Shown piece by piece: positions 54,390 to 62,023 of a DNA stretch of 64,000 nt (the first letter of the stretch is position 1; the number at the start of each line of letters is the position of its first letter). The position numbers and the translations under genes are program-made. The notes under the pieces are model-generated. The model did no database searches, was not told the DNA's origin, and was given only the letters and a program-made list of their open reading frames with translations. This DNA comes from a candidate division KSB1 bacterium. Lineage in GTDB: Bacteria; Zhuqueibacterota; Zhuqueibacteria; JANLFK01; Oleimicrobiaceae. The stretch lies in contig JAPDPR010000008.1 in the NCBI GenBank assembly GCA_034506335.1, positions 31,437 through 95,436 of the forward strand, read 5' to 3'.

Positions 54390-55456
54390 AGGCCTATGTC
54401 TCTCACACACACGGCTGGGGCAGACCTATGAAAATCGCGGTAACTGGTTGCGCAGGGTTTATTGGCTCTCACTTGCTCGATGCTCTCCTGGAAGAGGGCC
54501 ATGTTGTTGTTGGCATCGACAACCTGTCAATGGGGACTTTAGACAACGTGCGGCACCACTTGGGCAATCCGCGCTTCAGCTTTCACTGCGAGGACGTGCG
54601 GCGCCGCACGGTTTTGCGCCGCATCTGCAAAGGGGCCGACGTCATCGTACACCTGGCCGCCTTCAAAATCCCCCGTTATGGCAAGAGCATCGATACCCTT
54701 CTCGTCAACAGTCAGGGGACTCACGCCGTCCTGGAGGTGGCACGGAGCACAGGAGCGAAAGTGGTGCTGGCTTCCACCTCGGACGTATACGGCAAGAACG
54801 AGCACTTGCCGTTCCACGAAGAAAGCGACTCGGTCTTCGGCAGCAGCAAGGTAGCGCGCTGGGGTTACGCCGTGTCGAAGGTGTTTGACGAACACCTTGC
54901 CTTTGCTTATCAGGAGGAATACGGCATCCCAGTGGTGGTTCTCCGGATCTTTGGTTCCTATGGGCCTCGCCATCACCTCTCCTGGTGGGGCGGTCCACAG
55001 GCAGTATTCATCGGCCACATTTTGCGCGGGGAGGCGGTGCCGATTCATGGCGATGGACTGCAGACCCGTACCTTTGCCTACGTGTCTGATGTGGTGAATG
55101 GAATAGGGCGGGCGATAACTTCCGAGGCAGCCAACGGAGAAATCCTCAATCTGGGCGGCACCCAGGAGATCACCATCCTGGAGCTAGCCCACTTGATCCA
55201 TCGCCTGTGCAGAACAGGGCGTCCACTGGCCCTGGAGTTTGTCCCGTACTCATCGTTCAATGGTCGTCCTTACCAAGACGTGCGCCGGCGCGTGCCGGAC
55301 CTCCGGAAAGCGCAGAGGCTGCTCGGTTATGTCCCCGCAGTCAGTCTTGAAGAGGGCCTGCAGAGGACCATTCGCTGGCAGCGTAAGGTAATGGGACTCT
55401 ACGAGGCTTCAACCGGGTGTATGGTCGCACGGGCTGCGAGCGTTGTCGCTGGTTAA
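54386..55456 (+). CDS. Extended SDR nucleotide-sugar epimerase/dehydratase
   Basis: 356 aa. 'IAVTGCAGFIGSHLLDALLE' NAD-binding, 'VIVHLAAFKIPRYGKS', catalytic Ser in 'STSDVYGKNE' and 'YAVSK' (Tyr-X3-Lys). It acts on an NDP-sugar, with UDP-glucose 4-epimerase-like or related specificity not determinable. The ATG at 54386 overlaps the previous stop. A second ATG at 54428 would start directly at the Rossmann motif and is a plausible alternative. Confidence 0.9.
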   Translation: MKAYVSHTHGWGRPMKIAVTGCAGFIGSHLLDALLEEGHVVVGIDNLSMGTLDNVRHHLGNPRFSFHCEDVRRRTVLRRICKGADVIVHLAAFKIPRYGKSIDTLLVNSQGTHAVLEVARSTGAKVVLASTSDVYGKNEHLPFHEESDSVFGSSKVARWGYAVSKVFDEHLAFAYQEEYGIPVVVLRIFGSYGPRHHLSWWGGPQAVFIGHILRGEAVPIHGDGLQTRTFAYVSDVVNGIGRAITSEAANGEILNLGGTQEITILELAHLIHRLCRTGRPLALEFVPYSSFNGRPYQDVRRRVPDLRKAQRLLGYVPAVSLEEGLQRTIRWQRKVMGLYEASTGCMVARAASVVAG

Positions 55457-55465
55457 GGAGGGCAC

Positions 55466-56773
55466 GTGGGTAAAGACATCGCCATAGTTGGGGGCGGCAT
55501 GCTTGGCATGGCCCTGGCCCACAGATTGGCTGGACAAGGCAAGCGTGTTGCCCTGTTTGAGGCCCAGCCCGAACTCGGCGGGCTTGCTGGAAGTGCCCGG
55601 ATTGGCAGCGTCCGCTGGGACCGGTACTACCACGTGATTCTGCCCGGTGACTCGTGCCTCCTTGCGCTGCTTGCGGAGCTGGGGCTCTCCAAGCAGGTAG
55701 TCTGGGAGCAAACCCGCACCGGCCTGTTCATCGATGGCGCACTCCACTCAGTGTCGTCGGCACGGGAATTTGCTCTGTTACCGGTCCTCTCGGTGGTGGA
55801 TCGGCTCCGCTTTGGGCTCAATGTTCTGTACGCTTCCAGGCTGAGGAACTGGCGAAGTTTGGACAGGGTATCTGCAGTCGCATGGCTCCGCAGATGGTCA
55901 GGCCGGAACGTGTGTGCCCGCATCTGGGTGCCACTGCTGCGCGCCAAGCTTGGGGAGGAGTATAGCCGTGCCTCGGCCGCGTTCATCTGGGCCACGGTGC
56001 GCAGGTTGTATGGCGCCCGGGTTAGTGGCGACAAAAAGGAAAAACTCGGTTACGTGCAAGGAGGGTATGGCTCGGTGGTAGGCGCCATGAAGCGGGTGCT
56101 CGAAAAGCGCGGCGTGACCCTCAAGTGCGACCATCGGCTTTGGCGCGTTGAGCCTCGTGAGCAAGGGGGCTTTCTTCTCCATTTTGCGAACGGGGCGGTT
56201 CACCGCGCTGCCAAGGTGGTGCTCACCGTGCCCAACCCGACCATACTGTCTTCCTGCCCCTGGCTCAGCGAAACAGAGCAGACACAGCTACGAAAGGCAA
56301 GTTACATGGGGATTGTCTGTTTGGCCCTGCTTCTGCGGAAGCCTCTGGGAGGATACTACCTCACTAACATCGCTGACGAAGGCCTACCATTCACCGGGAT
56401 TATCGAGATGTCTGCCCTGGTGGGAGCCGATTCTTTCCAGGGTTACACGCTGGTGTATTTGCCCAAGTATGTGCCTTCTGATGATCAGTTGTTCCTCACT
56501 CCGGACGAAGAGGTGCTGGAATCTTTCCTTAACGGTTTGCAGCGAATGTACCCGGCGCTCAAGCAAGAAGACATAGCAGGGTGGACTGTGACCAGGGATG
56601 GGCACGTGTTCGCTTTGCCGACCCTGGGCTATTCGGAAATAGCGCCGCCAATGCGCGCGAGCACGCCGGGCCTCTTTATCGTTAATTCGGCGCAAATTGT
56701 TTCCACCACGCTCAATGTGAACGAAGCGGTGCGCCAGGCAGAGGAAGCGGCAACAGTCATCGGGAGTTCGTGA
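55466..56773 (+). CDS. FAD/NAD(P)-binding oxidoreductase (amine-oxidase-like)
   Basis: 435 aa. Dinucleotide motif 'IAIVGGGMLGMALAHRLAGQ', then 'VALFEAQPELGGLAGS'. The C-terminal FAD contact is 'PGLFIVNSAQIVSTTLNVN'. It resembles protoporphyrinogen-oxidase/UDP-galactopyranose-mutase-type flavoproteins common in EPS clusters. The substrate is unknown, and a role on a nucleotide sugar or polyprenyl intermediate is possible. GTG start with AAGGAGG upstream. It shares one base with the next gene's ATG (TGATG). Confidence 0.82.
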   Translation: MGKDIAIVGGGMLGMALAHRLAGQGKRVALFEAQPELGGLAGSARIGSVRWDRYYHVILPGDSCLLALLAELGLSKQVVWEQTRTGLFIDGALHSVSSAREFALLPVLSVVDRLRFGLNVLYASRLRNWRSLDRVSAVAWLRRWSGRNVCARIWVPLLRAKLGEEYSRASAAFIWATVRRLYGARVSGDKKEKLGYVQGGYGSVVGAMKRVLEKRGVTLKCDHRLWRVEPREQGGFLLHFANGAVHRAAKVVLTVPNPTILSSCPWLSETEQTQLRKASYMGIVCLALLLRKPLGGYYLTNIADEGLPFTGIIEMSALVGADSFQGYTLVYLPKYVPSDDQLFLTPDEEVLESFLNGLQRMYPALKQEDIAGWTVTRDGHVFALPTLGYSEIAPPMRASTPGLFIVNSAQIVSTTLNVNEAVRQAEEAATVIGSS

Positions 56774-57774
56774 TGGGCACGGTCGAGGCCCGGATGGGCG
56801 ACAGCAGACCCTTGGCGACCATTTCGCTGGACCTAGACGACAAATGGTCCTACATGCGCACTCGCGGGGATGCCCGCTGGCAGGAGTTCCCGTCGTACCT
56901 ACAGGTGGCGGTGCCCCGCATCCTTTCGTTCCTGGCTCCCCGCAATCTGCGCCTCACCTTTTTTGTTGTCGGACACGATGCGGCCCGCACACAGAACCAG
57001 GATTTGCTTAGGGCTATCGTTGAGGAGGGACACGAGCTGGGGAATCACTCCTATCATCACGAGCCGTGGCTGCAGCGCTATACGCGCGAGGACATCAAGC
57101 TGGAGGTGCTCGCTACCCATGAGGAACTGGTCCGCATCACGGGGACAGCGCCTGTTGGCTTCCGCGGTCCCGGCTTCAGCTGGAGCCCCTCGCTCATTGA
57201 GGTATTGGCCGAGCTGGACTACTCGTTCGACGCCTCCTCGCTGCCGACGGTCTTGGCACCGCTGGCTAGAGCGTACTTCCTCAAGAGAAGCACGCTGTCC
57301 GAAGAAGAGCGCAGACACCGGGAGGGCCTTTTTGGCACCTTCCGCGACGGCCTGAGGCCTGTGGGCCCGCACTTTTTGACCGCGAACGGTCGCCGCGTGG
57401 TGGAGATCCCGGTCACGACCATACCCGGGCTGAGAACTCCTTTTCACCTCAGTTACCTGATGTACCTGGCGGAAAAGTCTCGGCCTCTCATGAGGGCCTA
57501 CTTTGAGCTTGCGCTGTTCCTCTGTCGGGCCACGGGCACGCCTCCCAGTTTTCTCCTACATCCGCTTGACTTTCTGGACGTGGAGGATGCGCCAGAGCTC
57601 GCGTTCTTCCCAGCCATGAGGGTGCGCTGGCAGGACAAACTTGACGTGGCCGACGAGGTATTGGGCCGGTTGGTCTCTTGCTACTCCCTGCGACCCATGG
57701 GCGAGTTCGCGCAGCATTTGAGGAAAGAAAAACTTCCCGTGCTGGCTGTGCACACAGGAGGAGAGTCTCAATGA
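56773..57774 (+). CDS. Polysaccharide deacetylase (active-site intact)
   Basis: About 333 aa, NodB-like. 'ATISLDLDDKWSYM' keeps the Asp pair, 'HELGNHSYHHEPWLQRY' keeps the metal His residues, and 'GFRGPGFSWSPSLIEVL' is motif 3. No signal peptide, so it may act on cytoplasmic lipid-linked precursors. ATG in a TGATG junction with the flavoprotein gene, GGGAG 6 nt upstream. The next gene has a related but degenerate domain. Confidence 0.87.
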   Translation: MGTVEARMGDSRPLATISLDLDDKWSYMRTRGDARWQEFPSYLQVAVPRILSFLAPRNLRLTFFVVGHDAARTQNQDLLRAIVEEGHELGNHSYHHEPWLQRYTREDIKLEVLATHEELVRITGTAPVGFRGPGFSWSPSLIEVLAELDYSFDASSLPTVLAPLARAYFLKRSTLSEEERRHREGLFGTFRDGLRPVGPHFLTANGRRVVEIPVTTIPGLRTPFHLSYLMYLAEKSRPLMRAYFELALFLCRATGTPPSFLLHPLDFLDVEDAPELAFFPAMRVRWQDKLDVADEVLGRLVSCYSLRPMGEFAQHLRKEKLPVLAVHTGGESQ

Positions 57775-59516
57775 CCATTGGTACCAGGCGACACGTGATT
57801 ACCGTGTTGCTCCACGACTACTACCACCGCTGTGTGTTCCGGAAGGTGATCGGCACCCGCCAGTGGCACCGGCTGAGCTCTCGAATTGATGAGAACGTCG
57901 ACAAGGTATGTAGTCTTCTTGAAGCCTACGGCGTGAAAGCGACCTTTTTCACTCTGGGATGGCTGGCCGAGCAGAGGCCTGAGCTGGTGCGGCGCCTGGT
58001 GGCAGAGGGCCACGAGATTGCCAGCGCCGGTTACTTGCCCCAGGATGTGCGAAGACTGACTCCGGAGCAATTCCGTGAGGACCTGCACAGGGCCGAGGAA
58101 GCGCTGGTGGCAGCCGGAGCGCCCCGCGTGCTTGGCTATCGCTGTGCATTGGGCTGGCTTTCTCCTGCAGATCGTTGGGTCCTGGACGTGCTCATCGACG
58201 AAGGGTACCGCTATGACGCCAGCATGCGCCCACGCCTTTGGTCTCTCAGGGGCGACTGTGACTGTCGCCGGCTGCATCTCTACGAGAACGCGCGGGGACG
58301 CCTATGGGAATTGCCGCCGCCCACCGCTCGGGTGTTAGGTTTCAATGTCCCGGTTGCCGGCGGCAATTATCTGAGGCAGCTGCCGCAATGGTTCACTCGG
58401 CGCGGGTTCCAGCGCTGGACCTTGGAGAACGCCGAGCCGTTCGTGCTCTACTTCCATCCATGGGAGTTGGACGTGGAATTGCCCCGCATCAACAACATGG
58501 GCGTACTCGCCCATGTGCGGCAATATCGCAATCTTGGGCGCATTGCGGAGCACCTTCACCTGTATCTGAAGAACGCCCAGTTTGAAAGCGTGAGCCAGTA
58601 CCTGGGTTTGGACCCGGTTCCTCAAGCTGCTGGAGCGGTGCGTTCGGAGGGGGTTAGCCTATGCCGGGTCGACCTGACAAAAGATGGTGCAGCGCGCGGT
58701 GAACCCGTGACGCTGGTTATTCCCTGCTACAACGAGACCAGCTCTCTGACATATTTGTCCCATGCGCTGGCGGACTTGAAACGCGCCGCGGAAGGGAAGT
58801 ACCGCTTCACCTTCCTCTTCGTTGACGACGCCAGCAGCGATGGAACTGGCGAGGAGCTACTCCGGATGTTTCAGGGCCGAAGCGACTGTCGTGTCCTTCG
58901 GCACGGGAGCAATCGCGGTGTGGCCGCAGCTATTCAGACTGGCCTACGGGCGGCAGACACGGAGATGGTCTGCTCCATCGACGCCGATTGCACTTACGAC
59001 CCGCTTGATCTGTTGGAAATGATACCCCTTTTGCGTGAGGGGGTGGACGTCGTGGTTGCCTCACCCTACCATCGGCAAGGGGCAGTGTTCAATGTGCCAC
59101 GCTGGCGTCTGTTGCTCTCTAAGCACCTGTCCAAGGCCTACCACCTGGTATTCCGCAACAAGCTGGCCACCTATTCGAGCTGTTGCCGTGTTTATCGCCG
59201 CAGCGCCGTGGCGGATCTGACTCTGTCACACGGCAACTTTATCGGCATCGTGGAGCTCCTCGCCAAGGTGGACCAAGCCGGCGGAAGAATCGTCGAGTTC
59301 CCCACCGTGCTGCACAGCAGGTTGCTTGGCTACTCCAAGATGAAGGTAGTAAGCACGATCCGGGGACATTTGCGCCTGCTGCTCGACCTCGCCGCACAGC
59401 GGTTGCGGACAAGTCTTCGTTCTGAGTGCGCCCGAACCCGCGTCGGAATAGCAGACGGCGTACCAAAGGGAACCAGGCCTGAACCACATCCTGAGCCCGC
59501 CGTTACGGTGGAGTGA
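57771..59516 (+). CDS. Fusion: DUF3473-type pseudo-deacetylase plus GT2 glycosyltransferase
   Basis: About 581 aa. The N-terminal half (to ~300) matches the polysaccharide-deacetylase/DUF3473 subgroup of exosortase-type EPS loci: 'LTPEQFREDLHRAEEAL', 'VPVAGGNYLRQLPQWF', 'EPFVLYFHPWELDVELPRIN'. But the usual 'VDVEDYF' reads 'VLLHDYY', and the His-X-X-X-His region reads 'HEIASAGYLPQDV' (Ala and Pro for the two metal His). The C-terminal half (from ~325) is a dolichol-phosphate-mannose-synthase-like GT2: 'VIPCYNETSSL', 'FVDDASSDGTG', 'CSIDADCTYDPLD'. The deacetylase part is probably a binding or scaffold domain. ATGA overlap with the previous gene, AGGAGGAG upstream. Confidence 0.87.
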   Translation: MTIGTRRHVITVLLHDYYHRCVFRKVIGTRQWHRLSSRIDENVDKVCSLLEAYGVKATFFTLGWLAEQRPELVRRLVAEGHEIASAGYLPQDVRRLTPEQFREDLHRAEEALVAAGAPRVLGYRCALGWLSPADRWVLDVLIDEGYRYDASMRPRLWSLRGDCDCRRLHLYENARGRLWELPPPTARVLGFNVPVAGGNYLRQLPQWFTRRGFQRWTLENAEPFVLYFHPWELDVELPRINNMGVLAHVRQYRNLGRIAEHLHLYLKNAQFESVSQYLGLDPVPQAAGAVRSEGVSLCRVDLTKDGAARGEPVTLVIPCYNETSSLTYLSHALADLKRAAEGKYRFTFLFVDDASSDGTGEELLRMFQGRSDCRVLRHGSNRGVAAAIQTGLRAADTEMVCSIDADCTYDPLDLLEMIPLLREGVDVVVASPYHRQGAVFNVPRWRLLLSKHLSKAYHLVFRNKLATYSSCCRVYRRSAVADLTLSHGNFIGIVELLAKVDQAGGRIVEFPTVLHSRLLGYSKMKVVSTIRGHLRLLLDLAAQRLRTSLRSECARTRVGIADGVPKGTRPEPHPEPAVTVE

Positions 59517-59526
59517 CGGGCGCCCG

Positions 59527-61260
59527 ATGAAGAGAAAGCTGTCACATGGCGGGCTGTACGCGCTCCTCCTCGGCCTTGGAGTCTGGCTGCGGGCCATAGA
59601 CCTGTGGCGTCCGGTGGATGGCTCGGTACGGGAAGCTTGGCGCGAGTGCGACATGGCCGCGGTAGCGCGCAATTTCTACCAGGAGGGAATGAACATACTC
59701 TATCCGCGCATTGACTGGCGCGGTGATGGGCCGGGATATGCCGAGATGGAATTCCCAGCCCTCTCATGGCAAATCGCCCTGCTGTACAAGATCCTGGGCC
59801 TTCGCGAGCAGGTGGGGAGGTTAGTGCCCTTTGTTTTCTCCATCGGCTCTATGCTGGCGTTTTTTGCGCTTGCTCGCAGGTTCCTGCGTCCTCAAGCTGC
59901 ACTTGCTGCCGCGGCCTTTTTCGTGCTAAGCCCCCTTAGCATCAGGGTCGCCAACTCTCTGCAACCAGAAGCCATCATGCTTTTCTTCATCATCCTGGCG
60001 GTGTACACGTTCCTCCGCTGGCTAGACGAGGAGAAGTGGCTCTGGTACTGGCTTACCGCAGGGAGTGCCTCCTGTGCCCTCCTGGCAAAGGTGAACAGCG
60101 CTCACATTGGGTTGCTGTTCCTTGGCCTGGTTCTTGTGCGCAAGGGGCGCCGAGGGCTAAGAAGCAGACGCTTGTGGGCATTGGCGGCGCTCATCGTACT
60201 CCCTGCGGTGCTCTGGTATACGCATGCCCATCGGTTGTGGCTGGACTACGGCAACTCGCTTGGCCTGTCCAACGAATACCACTGGATCGGGTTGGACTTT
60301 TTCACGAACCCGCGCTTCGTCTTGGGCATCCTAAGGATAGAGGCGCTCTTTGTATGGATGCCTTTAGGCTGGGTTGTCGCTGCCTATGGTCTCTGGCGGA
60401 GGCGGGAGCGGGGCGCCATCCTCGCTGCCCTGTGGACGCTGGCGGTATTGGTCTATTATGTCATCGCATCGCGCACTACCAGCGAGGACTGGTCCATCTA
60501 CTATCACGTGGCAAGTGTGCCGCCAGCGGCGTTACTGTTTGGCCATGGGCTAGGGGAGGTAGTGAGAGGGTCGCAGCGGCGAAGGAGCGTGGGGTTGGTC
60601 GTCGCAGGGGCATTAGCGGTAATAATTGTTCTTGCGCGCCTCCTGACTAGCTTTCGACCCACGATCCTAGCGGCAGGTCTAATTACGGGTGGAGGGGCGA
60701 TTGTGGCGTTAGGGTTCCCGAGGGCAAGCGGCGGGCCCAAGCCCGTTCTGGGGTGGCATGGCTGGCTGGGCAGAGCATGCATTCCTTTCTGTGCCGCCTC
60801 CTCGCTGATTCTGTGCGGTTTCCGGATCGCGAAGGATGTGCATCCTTCCCACATGCAGGCAATCTACCAGTGCGCGCGAGAAGTGCGGCACCACATCCCA
60901 GCCGACGATTTGATCGTCGCCTCTGGCGGGCACAGTGTGGATGAGGACGGCTACCCTCTGGCCATAAATGCTCCCTACCTTTTCTATTGGCTGGAGCACA
61001 AAGGCTTCAATGTTGCGATTGAGAACCAGTCTTTCGCTGCCCTGGAGAGTTTGGCCATGCGCGGAGCGCGTTGGTTTGTGGCGGAGCGCGAAGCTGTGGC
61101 CCAAAAGCCAGGGTTCGCTCAGGAGCTGGCCGAGCGTTTTCCCCTGGTGGCGGAATGTGGTGACCTCCAGGTTTTTCGGCTCGTGCCTGCCGATGCTTCG
61201 GCATGTGGTGAAGTCGAGGCTCGCCTTTCTCTTTCCTATGCGAAAACGGAGGAGCACTAA
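59527..61260 (+). CDS. GT39/ArnT-like membrane glycosyltransferase
   Basis: 577 aa with about 10-12 hydrophobic helices. The first periplasmic loop carries acidic residues near 'REAWRECDMAAVARNFYQEG', placed like the catalytic Asp/Glu of PMT/ArnT proteins. Further features are 'NSLQPEAIMLFFIILAVYTF' and a soluble C-terminal domain. Such enzymes use polyprenyl-phosphate sugars outside the membrane. The adjacent GT2 domain resembles polyprenyl-phosphate sugar synthases, so the two may form a donor/transferase pair. Confidence 0.85.
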   Translation: MKRKLSHGGLYALLLGLGVWLRAIDLWRPVDGSVREAWRECDMAAVARNFYQEGMNILYPRIDWRGDGPGYAEMEFPALSWQIALLYKILGLREQVGRLVPFVFSIGSMLAFFALARRFLRPQAALAAAAFFVLSPLSIRVANSLQPEAIMLFFIILAVYTFLRWLDEEKWLWYWLTAGSASCALLAKVNSAHIGLLFLGLVLVRKGRRGLRSRRLWALAALIVLPAVLWYTHAHRLWLDYGNSLGLSNEYHWIGLDFFTNPRFVLGILRIEALFVWMPLGWVVAAYGLWRRRERGAILAALWTLAVLVYYVIASRTTSEDWSIYYHVASVPPAALLFGHGLGEVVRGSQRRRSVGLVVAGALAVIIVLARLLTSFRPTILAAGLITGGGAIVALGFPRASGGPKPVLGWHGWLGRACIPFCAASSLILCGFRIAKDVHPSHMQAIYQCAREVRHHIPADDLIVASGGHSVDEDGYPLAINAPYLFYWLEHKGFNVAIENQSFAALESLAMRGARWFVAEREAVAQKPGFAQELAERFPLVAECGDLQVFRLVPADASACGEVEARLSLSYAKTEEH

Positions 61261-61262
61261 GA

Positions 61263-61976
61263 ATGCGTACCCCTCTCCGCCTATTGCCCAAGAATGCACT
61301 TGTTCGGACCGGACCTGTAGACCATGCCGATTGGAATTTTCGGCCCCTACTCGGTTTCATCCAGCGCCAGAGGTTTAGACTTTGTCGGAAGCTGCTGCAG
61401 GAGATTGACTCCGGGCCGGTGCTTGAAATAGGGTACGGCAGCGGCATTTTCCTGCCAGAGCTGACGCACATTACCGCACCCGTCATGGGTGCGGACGTGC
61501 ACCAGTTTGCCGCGGCGGTGCGAGCAGTGTTGCGCGGCGAAGGGGTGAAGGCCCACCTAGTCAGGGCCAGCGCCGAGAACATCCCTTTTCTCGACGCAAG
61601 CTTCCAAGCCGTGGTGGCCATTAGCGCCCTTGAATTCGTGCCCGACCTCTCACGCGCCTGCCGAGAGATACGCCGCGTCCTCAAGCCATCTGGTGCCCTG
61701 GTCGTTGTCACACCCGGGGCCTCCCCCCTCATCGATCTGGGGTTCAGGCTCCTGACCGGTGTGAATCCTGCGCAGGATTTTGGCAATAGACGAGAAATGA
61801 TTTGCGGTTGCCTGCTCGAGCACTTCACATTGGATAAGGAATTGCGTTTCCCACCCGGGGTGGGCAGAAGCCTTCGTCTTTATCGCGCCATGCGGTTACG
61901 ACCTTTGCCTCTGCCCCAGGGCACGTCCATCCATCACGTCCCCTCGAAAATGGCTCGGGTTGCGTGCACTCCATGA
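61263..61976 (+). CDS. SAM-dependent methyltransferase
   Basis: 237 aa, class I Rossmann fold. Motif I 'VLEIGYGSGIFLPELT', 'GADVHQFAAAVRAVLRGEG', motif II/III 'VRASAENIPFLDASFQAVVA'. In this context it could methylate a sugar or a lipid-linked intermediate. The gene starts 2 bp after the GT39 stop. A weak ribosome binding site is supplied by upstream GGAGG in 'acggaggagcac'. Confidence 0.85.
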   Translation: MRTPLRLLPKNALVRTGPVDHADWNFRPLLGFIQRQRFRLCRKLLQEIDSGPVLEIGYGSGIFLPELTHITAPVMGADVHQFAAAVRAVLRGEGVKAHLVRASAENIPFLDASFQAVVAISALEFVPDLSRACREIRRVLKPSGALVVVTPGASPLIDLGFRLLTGVNPAQDFGNRREMICGCLLEHFTLDKELRFPPGVGRSLRLYRAMRLRPLPLPQGTSIHHVPSKMARVACTP

Positions 61977-62023
61977 CTCGTAGCCCGTCAATTCGCGTTC
62001 ACCCATTAACTCTGTGGAGCAGC

